DNA from: Conoideocrella luteorostrata
Lineage: Eukaryota; Ascomycota; Sordariomycetes; Hypocreales; Clavicipitaceae
Reading direction: 5' to 3'
Length of the DNA: 64,000 nucleotides
Assembly (NCBI GenBank): GCA_032433595.1
Contig: JASWJB010000009.1
Coordinates: 62,001 to 126,000, forward strand
Below, in pieces: positions 56,518-64,000 of this stretch. Under the pieces are notes generated by a model. The model was not told where the DNA came from and searched no databases. It worked only from the letters and a program-made list of their open reading frames with translations. Positions within the stretch are counted from its first letter, which is position 1. Every line of letters begins with the position of its first letter. The translations under genes were made by a program, and so were the position numbers.

Positions 56518-58572
56518 ATGGCTGTCCACCGTAGATTGCAGGTGCGGTCAACGACGGATAATGGTGAGATAGCTTGTCTGACCTATACCTCACTACTTGG
56601 ACTAAACTAATTTTAAACAGTGCTGTTGCTGGAGGGCTCATGGCGCCATTTAACAACTCCAGTCATCGGAAAAACTTGGCAATCTATAGACATTGCGCTG
56701 GAGCAAGTAACCCTTCACCATACTATTAGGGCTCTCAACCACCAAGACAACGTTTCTCTGCTTCAACTTGACGAAGAAGACGGCAATACGAACACTCTCC
56801 CTGAGTCTGTCTTCTCAGCTAAAGCGTTCGAATTCTTTCTGCATTGTTTACGTACTGCCGCTGGCAAGAATAACGGACGGTTAGTGAAGCTCATCGTCCC
56901 GTTGCAAGAAGGATATTTAGTGCGCTCAGATATTATCCCCTTGCGGCTTCAGGATTCACAATATGTTGAAGTAGCAACATCTTTTGCGGATCCTCTACAA
57001 GTCTATCGGAGGAGTTCAGTTCCGCTTCCTGACAGCTTGGACATATCCAAACTCTTTTCTACATCTACGGCAGGGCTTCTACTCCGTCAGGATATTGATG
57101 TGTCCGCCGACGAAGGTATCTTTGAAGCGCTATCTCTTGCTGTGGAATCTGATCTTGACAACAGACTATCATTTCCGTGGATATTGCCCGAACTCCCCAT
57201 GCGCAAGACGCTGGTATTGGTGGATTCAAATAGTGCACATCCAGAGGATGGCCTTGGATTCTACATTGCAGCCAGGGAGCTAGGTATCAACGTTGTCGTG
57301 CTGGACAATGCAGGACATTGGCTTGACGAACCGGAGCATGCCCACTGGCGAGAAGCATTTGTTCCGATGCGATTAACGAATCCACCCTCAAAAAACTTAG
57401 CTACTCATATCCTCAACTCAGTCAAAGCTTACGGCAGGCCAGTTGACGGCATAATTACTTTCGCAGACACTTTTTGGCCGTACATTGCCCAGGCAGCGCA
57501 AGAACTTGGTATCGAAACCGCCTCACCGGATGCGTTCAGAATTGCAACGAACAAGTATCTTACCAGCAAATACGTCGGCCATGAGGCCTATCATGCATCA
57601 AGCTTGGACGAAGCTCTTGTAATAGCCGAGAACAATAACCTTCCCTACCCCCTGATCATCAAACCATGTGATGGTTGGAGCTCTGAAGGAGTCTCGCGCA
57701 TTGATTCCCAGGACATGTTGGAAACGGCCATTAAATCTATCCATTCATCTCGTCACGGAAATGACTTCGTGATGGAAAAGTACTGCGACGGCCCGGAGGT
57801 GGACATCAACTTCGTGTTGCTGGACGGCGAGCTTCTTTTCTTTGAAGTCTGTGATGATCTCCCCAAGTCGGCCGACATCAACGGACCGAGTATCGGATCA
57901 CTAACCAACTTTCACGAGCTAAACAGCGTTTACCCTTCTATACTACCTGAAAAAGAGATTAAGACTCTTCGCGATGGGTTCCTAGACACCTTACTTCGGC
58001 TAGGTCTTCGTAATGGAATCATGCATCTCGAAGGTCGCGTTGAGCACTGCTCGGTTGAGTACAAGACCCGAGATGGGATTATCGATCTTGCTCCTCGTGA
58101 CTCGGAGCAAGCACATGAGCCAACAGCATGGCTTATTGAAATCAATCCGCGGCCTCTAGGTATGACCGGAAGCCAGATTATCGAATCCACTTATGGTATT
58201 GACTACTGGGGCCTGGCTTCGCTCATTGCGGTGGGTGACAAGGCTCGCGTTCGTGCTCTCTCGCAGCCGTTCAAGTATGGACCTCAGTATACCTGCGTCA
58301 TGGTGTTTATACCTGTTGATTTCCCCTCATCCTGCCAAGGTATCTTTAACTCTGATGACATCTGCGCCGACCTGAAAGCCCGAAGACCGGATCTCGCCAG
58401 GCAAATTAGCCGCTGCGCATGTCTTTTCAAGAGAGGCCAAAAGGCGCCACATCCGAGTACAGGTCGAAATACCTTTTTGGCATACTTTAATGTATTTTCC
58501 AGGGAAGGCAGGAAAGCTGCGTTAGAGTTGGCAAGGCAAGTCAGAGAAGAGGTTCGCTTTTCATTCATTTGA
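56518..58572 (+). CDS. Stand-alone ATP-grasp carboxylate-amine ligase
   Basis: Two exons, 56518..56563 and 56621..58572, give 665 residues. The larger frame starts with GTG preceded by a TTTTAAACAG acceptor. A 57-nt intron connects it in phase to a short ATG exon (MAVHRRLQVRSTTDN); without this no start exists. The N-terminal half (about 1-210) is a family-specific domain. A preATP-grasp domain follows (LVLVDSNSAHPEDGLGFYIAARELGINVVVLDNAGHW), then the ATP-grasp core with YPLIIKPCDGWSSEG, FVMEKYCDGPEVDINFVL and the Mg-binding WLIEINPRPLGMTGSQ. Such enzymes activate a carboxylate as acyl-phosphate and join it to an amine, as in carnosine synthase and dipeptide ligases. Substrates are unknown. 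It is tail to tail with a P450, 402 bp apart. Confidence 0.85.
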
Positions 58573-58974
58573 TTGCCGCTCATCTCCCATACACGGCAGT
58601 GAAGGTCTTCAGAATGTATTGATGCATAGTAGAGTAGGTGAGAAGCCTGTTGATGGGGGGGGGGGATGAGCAAGATGTAGCATGTACTTGTCAACCAAGT
58701 TCTTCCTATTCAAAATATTGGACCAGCACCGAATTTGGTGGACGTTGAGCTGGTATTTTACCGCTGATATTTCAACACCTTAGCAGGAGGATTGGGTAAT
58801 ATAGCGTTATCCTTTTCGGGGCCAAAGCACCGTTTTATTCGTTTAATAAACATGAATTCATGAATTGATTTCGTCAGGAATCCGCTTTTCACGGATTCAA
58901 AAAGAAAAAAGAAAAAAAACCCGAGGCTTGCACTTTCGAACAGCCTCTCATGCCCGGTTACTTATACTTTCGAG
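58573..58974. terminator. Convergent 3' regions of the ATP-grasp and P450 genes
   Basis: 402 bp between opposed stop codons, including a G-run at 58657-58665 and an A-rich tract at 58899-58920. It must hold both polyadenylation regions. No gene seen. Confidence 0.5.
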
Positions 58975-60799
58975 TCAGTCTGACCGTGTCGTGATTTCGC
59001 ATTTCCCTCCCGCAGGCCTTATGGCAAAGAAATCCATTATTTCCATGTCCTTTTCTTTCGTGTTCTTCGAAATACGCGCATCCGGACACTCCCGAAAGAA
59101 CAAAGAGGTCGCGTATAATAGCTCCAATCGCGCAATGTTCTGCCCGAGGCACGCTTTGATAGGGAAACAAGATATTAGCACTAGACGTATGAGGCACTGT
59201 ATCAAACTGACAAGGTGGACATACTGCGCGCAGCTCCTCCAAAGGGCATGAAAGCTGCTTTCATTTCGGCAGTTGGGTCAACCCATCGATGGGGATCAAA
59301 TCTGTGCCAAATAGTCAGAGCGACGGTCTCAAAGGAGAGCATGTCTCGTCTTGGGAAGGAATATTGTGCACGCTCACTGTTCTGGATCTTTCCACACTCC
59401 AGGATCCCGATGGAGCGTGTAGGCCTGTGTTCCAACGGTCGTATTCGGTGGAATTCTGTATTTTCCAAACACTACTCCCTCGTCGGGTACTGCTCTCCTC
59501 AACGATGCAGGAATTGGAGCGTACAATCGCAAAGTTTCCTGTATGACGCCATGCAGAAATGGCAGCTTGTCCAGCTCATCCCAACTCGGGTCGGCAGAGC
59601 AGGTTGCAAGCTCACCGACAAGTTGCTGTTTCAGCGCCGGGTCCTTGAGAACGGCATATACGAGGAACGTCAATGCCACTGCCGTGGTCTCGCTGCCTGC
59701 AATGATAATGTTTGTGCTCTCCAAGGCGATGACCCGATCAGAAAGAGGCTGCTCTTTCTCATCATCTTCGGGGAGCATTTCGGAAAACAGGGTCTTGAAA
59801 CCACTTCGCGAAGCGGCGTTTCTGGTGTTGCCAATGGCAATAGCGCCGTAATCCCTGAGTCTTGTGAACAAGGCTCGCGGAAAACCAAGCCCGGGAAGCG
59901 GGATGTATTTCAGTATCGACCACAGCCAGGGAAGTTCCAGGCGTATGCCACCAAGGACGAGGGCGGCCTCGATGTCTTTGATGAGTCGGGGTTTCTGGTC
60001 ACCGTTAGTTATAATCTTCACACTAATATTTGTGCATCTCGATTTACCTGCTCTGTGTCAATAATGTGAAACGCTTGGCCGAAGGCCAATGAAGTAAGAA
60101 CATCGGCAGTCATCATGGACCACCATTTTGCAATGTCGGCTGTCCCCCGTTCTGAGTCACGCTTGATCTTCTTGACGGTCTGCTGTGTGATTTTCAGAAC
60201 CACCGGCTCCCACTGACGAACTGCGGCACGCGTGGCAGCTCGCTGGAACAGCTTCCGCCTCGCCGACGCTTTGCGAGGGTCTTGAATAGCAAATACAGTG
60301 CAGTTGTCGTCATCAAACTGATATGTTAGCTCCTTGTACCAGATGGACTTTTGAAACGTAGTGCCTATTTTATGTATTTGCCGCACAACGGCCGGGTCAG
60401 ATACCGAGATCTCCTGGGGCGCAATGCGAATTATCGGACCTGGAAGGGGCTTAGCTACATGCTTATCTTGAGTTTGCAGACTGACAAGTACTTGCCGTAT
60501 GTCTCATGCAAAGAATGGATGTACTTGGTCCTCTGGCCGGTAAGGCCTTGAAGCTTGAGCGGCAATGCGGTGAATCGAGAGATGCGTGGCCCTGGAACGT
60601 GTCGAAGGTCACGATGAAAGGCAATTCGGAGGATCTGGAAGAGTTACAAATTAGCTACGTTTAGTTGTTTGGGGCCTACAATGGTTACCTGATCGCCCTT
60701 CTTGATGAAGAAGTAGAGTGCAAGAGCTATCAGACTTGGCGCAATAACGCCAAGCAGCCACACGCCAGGCTGATGCCTCCGGAAAGGTAATGAGTCCAT
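58975..60799 (-). CDS. Cytochrome P450 monooxygenase
   Basis: Six exons, complement(58975..59153, 59225..59301, 59378..59994, 60048..60439, 60496..60634, 60689..60799), give 504 residues. An N-terminal membrane anchor (about residues 13-34) precedes the proline-rich hinge (HVPGPRISRF) and HETYGPIIRIAPQEISVSDP. The I-helix oxygen-activation motif is IIAGSETTAV, the K-helix ExxR is ETLRLYAPIP, and the WKDPEQFDPHRWVDP PERF region is followed by the heme-ligand loop FGGAARTCLGQ. All catalytic elements are intact. The second intron uses a GC donor (TACG|GCAAGT); only this donor keeps the YGPI motif in frame. The heme loop itself is interrupted by an intron before the Thr-Cys. This is an ER-bound oxidase of fungal secondary-metabolism type by sequence style; substrate unknown. 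Confidence 0.92.
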
Positions 60800-63045
60800 G
60801 CGACGGTATGGATGCTTCAGAAAGTTGATCCTCGATTTTGTACCCTGCAGCAGCCAACAGCAGACACGATGGGAACGATCAAAACGGGATGTTGCAATGC
60901 GAGAGGGTGTTTGATCGCGGGGTCATCATCTGTCAGCCTCAATTGACGGGAGACAAGGTAGTGTTGCCATCCAAAGCGGGACGCGATGACCTCGAACAAA
61001 CACTATACTTAAAGCTAGCATTAAATATACACAACACCAACTACTTCGCAGTTTGATTATAGCAACGTAGATGTTTCTTACGGAACATTGAGCATGGCAG
61101 AATTTAATGAACGCCCCGTAACAACAGTCTGCTCATCGGCCTATACCAGTACCCAACACCAATTCAGTGTTGTTATCAATCCATCCGCTCAACCAAAGGT
61201 AAAAAATAATAAAAATAATACGACGCTCCAATGACTATTAAAACGTGCAAACCAAGCTTCTTAGAGGACTGCAAAGTCGACCATGCGTCTGCTGCATAGG
61301 TGCGTGCTTTCGTTTCGTTTCGTTCCACAGGGTAGGTTCATTCAGATGAGATAATGCCACCCCGCCAGTTTGCCCGCGTTGTCTATTCCTCGAATACACA
61401 TCATCACACCATTACAATTGGCGACCTCGGAAATGTCTGATCTGCAAACGCCTCCGCGCGGTGTCGTCGCGGCTGTTTGTGAAGCAAAAGAACCGCCTAT
61501 GGCATAAGTTGCTATGGAACACGTGAATAGCGATGACCGCGCCACATACAATAAAGAATATCCGGAATCCAGGCGTGGGGCCAAGTAATTGAGGCTGTCG
61601 CGAACGCTGTGCAATATATTTGGGATGGAGGCGCAAGGGCATCTAGATCAAGTCATGTTGCAAGGAGAACTGCTTCATGTATGCCATTGTGATTGTATCC
61701 AGTTCAACAAGTACCATTCTCGACCGTTGTTTCTCTGACATCTATCCTAGCGCGTTTGAAGAACTTGCCCTTCTTCACTAATATAACCCCGAGGGCCAGA
61801 AACTTGCGAAAGCTCTACACATACAACTCTTCGGACCAAGGCTCTGTAACCCTATGCGCGCATTATCGCTGACAGCGAGACATTGGGCTTGGGGATACTA
61901 GCTAGGTCAGTGACAACCCTTTCTGTTTCTACTAGTCAACTTATGATACGCCGACAGAGGCAGTTGGTAGAATGGTATCAGCATGTTTAGCACTGAGATC
62001 CTTTCTTATTGTTAAAGCGCAGCCTAGGATCTAACCACTCTCATGCAACCATTGCCTAGAGATATTTCAATCAGTAGCAGCTCTTACGTGGTGTATTTTC
62101 ATGATGATGAGTAGCGTGTATCAACTCATGCATAGGATAGCTATTACAACACTTATATAAACGAATGTAAAGAAAGAAATCTTATCCACTTTCACTGGAA
62201 GCAATCATTCCAGCCCTGTTCAAGCAATAATCTTCCTCTCCTGGGCTTTCCCACCATCCGTAGACACTGTGTCTACATCCCTGCTCTTATCACGATCGAA
62301 TGCCCTATATCCTCCGACTTTGGGGCGAATCACGCGGCATACCTTCCAAACATCATGACCAGGCTCTTCCCTGGCCTCTTTCCCATAACAGCTCCACGCC
62401 GGCCGGGGGGGATCGGGCCTTAGATATTTTGCCAAGTATACGTGAGGGGCATGTATTAGTTACCTCGGCGGCTTATTTAGTAAACGACAGTAGCTATAGG
62501 CTCGCTCGATCTGCTCGATGACATTTGACTACAGCAAGTAAGCAAGACGAGGATTGGAAAGCAATCGAGGATGCAGGATTTGACTTTGTGCCATCATAGA
62601 TTAGATTGAGATTGAGGGACGAGAGCGGGACTTCTTGCAGAAAAGATTGAAGGACATCAATGATGTTCAGGCAAGTGTCTGTGTGTCGGTCCCAGACTGC
62701 GTCAGTGGCGTCCTGACAGCATAGTATTGAGATGGGCAGCAAGCTCGCTTTTGCAATACAGCACCGAACAATGTTCTGATCTTTATTGTCAGACTCAGCC
62801 TCGACGCACTTTCTTGCCCCGTGCCATGTAGAGCTACACGTGCGACGTGAGCACCTCGTGTTGCCGCACAATATACTACTCTGACATGATATTGACACCT
62901 AGCAAGAGCGAGATGGAGACTTGAGAGCACCATCTTCCGCGTCTTTGACAAGGCAACTAGTGCTTCTCTAAATTGAATGAATAACCATCGATGAAAGTGG
63001 GTGCATGTGAATTAGTCAAGTGTTATTTACAGAAACCAGCGCTTT
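60800..63045. other. Intergenic region right of the P450 gene
   Basis: The P450 promoter plus about 2 kb without a firm gene. A minus-strand frame at 62220-62435 (71 codons from TTG) has protein-like content (VWKVCRVIRPKVGGYRAFDRD) and could be a last exon or remnant. Frames at 62494-62951 show no pattern. A tRNA-like D-arm stretch near 61965 did not fold into a tRNA on inspection. Confidence 0.4.
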
Positions 63046-63994
63046 TCATAATTTCAGGAATTTCACGATCTTCTCAACGGCTTGATCATCACCCTCTGCT
63101 GTGTCTGCGAGTTTTTCATCTACCCATCCCCGAGACCACCCGCCTCCAAAGTCTATTAGCCAAATGTCGTTGCTCGGATCGACGATTATATTAGAAGCCT
63201 TGCCATCCCCCCAAACAACGCCAATATCGTGTAACTGATTCACCGTCTGGCATATCTGAGCGACCCACTTGTGCTTGACGTCCAAGGACACTGCAGACAC
63301 ATCAACATCACGTAACGTCCCTCCATATGAGCTGGATGGAACCCAGTCACGCAACAGTCCAATAATGGCTCCCGAATAGGCATGCTTGACGTATCCTTGG
63401 AGATTTGGTACGTGAATAGTCGTATCTGTCAAGTTATTCTCCCAGATTTTCTGGAGGCTAAGTAACTCTTGTTCAAGGGCAGGGTCCTGAAGTCCGGCTC
63501 TTCGAGCCTTGCACAGCACATCTCGCCCGTCCACCCGAGCTCGGCTGACCGTACCATTCCCGCTAACAAAAACATGCTGAATGAGAATATCCTTGGACGA
63601 GTAAAGAGGAAGCCGGCTGTCCGGACGAAAAGTCGAGTCGAATCGAGGGTCAGGATCAATATCTGGTATTGATACTGCATCATCCCGGCTGATTCGAAAA
63701 ACCGCCGGTTTATTGTTGATGGTTTGGAGACGGAAATCAAGCACCTCTGGATACAGATGTGTGTGCAAATCTGGCGTGGCTGAACGGGAATCAAGCATCG
63801 GCGGGGCTACCTGAGAAAAGGAAGACACGCCAACACCGATGATCGCATCCAAAGCTTCATTAATTATATCATCATAATCTTCGTCTGCAGCAGTGACTGC
63901 CTCGTTCAGGAGGTGGATCACACGGTCCTCGATAGGAGTTTCGAGCGATGTATTGTCTCCATTTCGGGAGAAAGAACTTGCAAAAACCGACACT
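63046..63994 (-). CDS. Kinase-fold protein, 5' part outside the window
   Basis: The last coding exon of a gene that continues beyond the right edge. The frame begins at an AATTACAG acceptor (exon start about 63994) rather than at an ATG, and runs 315 codons. The protein-kinase-like C-lobe is clear: QLHDIGVVWGDGKASNIIVD carries the catalytic-loop Asp and Asn (HRD replaced by WGD), and IWLIDFGGGWSRGW carries the metal-binding DFG. A VLCKARRAG segment is a plausible ATP-anchoring Lys strand. Such atypical kinase-fold proteins are expanded in filamentous ascomycetes, and their substrates are mostly unknown. The truncated activation region after DFG and the short C-terminus suggest it does not have a full C-lobe. 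Confidence 0.7.
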
Positions 63995-64000
63995 GTAATT

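Noticed and set aside
59215..60069. 284-codon plus-strand frame
   Set aside because: It is antisense to the P450 exons, which carry every catalytic motif. No family pattern is seen in the antisense frame.
61955..62045. tRNA-like stretch (GGTAGAATGGTATCAGC)
   Set aside because: A D-arm-like sequence is present, but no acceptor stem, anticodon stem or GTTC T-loop could be paired.
1..64000. CRISPR arrays, rRNA genes, bacterial operons
   Set aside because: No spaced direct repeats, rRNA-like sequence or operon layout was seen; gene structure is eukaryotic throughout.

Overview
The window is nuclear DNA of a filamentous ascomycete. The genes have short introns (about 55-145 nt), usually GT-AG with CTAAC-like branch sites. 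Their products are fungal orthologues: Snu13, Ndc80, Pex14, Pex20, Sec13, HMG-CoA synthase and a Whi2-like factor. Protein similarity and intergenic style (many TACTCCGTA motifs) suggest a Sordariomycete, probably Hypocreales. This is inferred; genus and species cannot be fixed from the sequence alone. Exon joins below were worked out by hand from splice sites, reading-frame phase and conserved protein motifs.

Layout. 0.4-4.7 kb: a NAPE-PLD-type metallo-hydrolase (-) and SNU13 (-). 7.2-9.1 kb: a secreted GH16 glucanase (-). 11.5 kb: a small secreted-protein remnant. 12.1-16.4 kb: NDC80 (-) and PEX14 (+) share a divergent promoter. 17.2-23.9 kb: an alpha/beta hydrolase (+), a DHCR24-like sterol reductase (+) and HMG-CoA synthase (-), a small group with a lipid/sterol flavour. 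26.6-27.7 kb: a decayed flavoprotein dehydrogenase. 28.0-29.9 kb: a BCS1-like AAA ATPase (-). 30-38 kb: gene-poor and rich in TACTCCGTA, with one orphan ORF. 38.2-40.4 kb: a single-pass membrane protein of the fungal DUF7820 type. 41.5-45.0 kb: PEX20 (-) and SEC13 (+), divergent. 46.3-47.8 kb: a probably GPI-anchored sorbosone-dehydrogenase-like beta-propeller (-). 49.1-50.8 kb: a Whi2-like stress factor (-) whose start is unresolved. 52.6-54.9 kb: an HsbA-like secreted protein (+) and a secreted TIM-barrel hydrolase (-). 56.5-60.8 kb: a stand-alone ATP-grasp ligase (+) facing a cytochrome P450 (-). Right edge: a kinase-fold protein (-) running off the window.

How the genes relate. Most are independent housekeeping genes: splicing/snoRNP, kinetochore, peroxisome import (two peroxins about 26 kb apart), COPII and mitochondrial assembly. 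Two places look functionally linked. One is the convergent pair of HMG-CoA synthase (start of the mevalonate route) and a DHCR24-like reductase (end of sterol synthesis). The other is the tail-to-tail ATP-grasp/P450 pair, which has the make-up of a minimal amide-forming and oxidising metabolite module. The most notable gene-structure features are a 7-nt internal microexon in PEX14, a SEC13 first exon that contributes only the ATG, and two frame-supported GC-AG introns.
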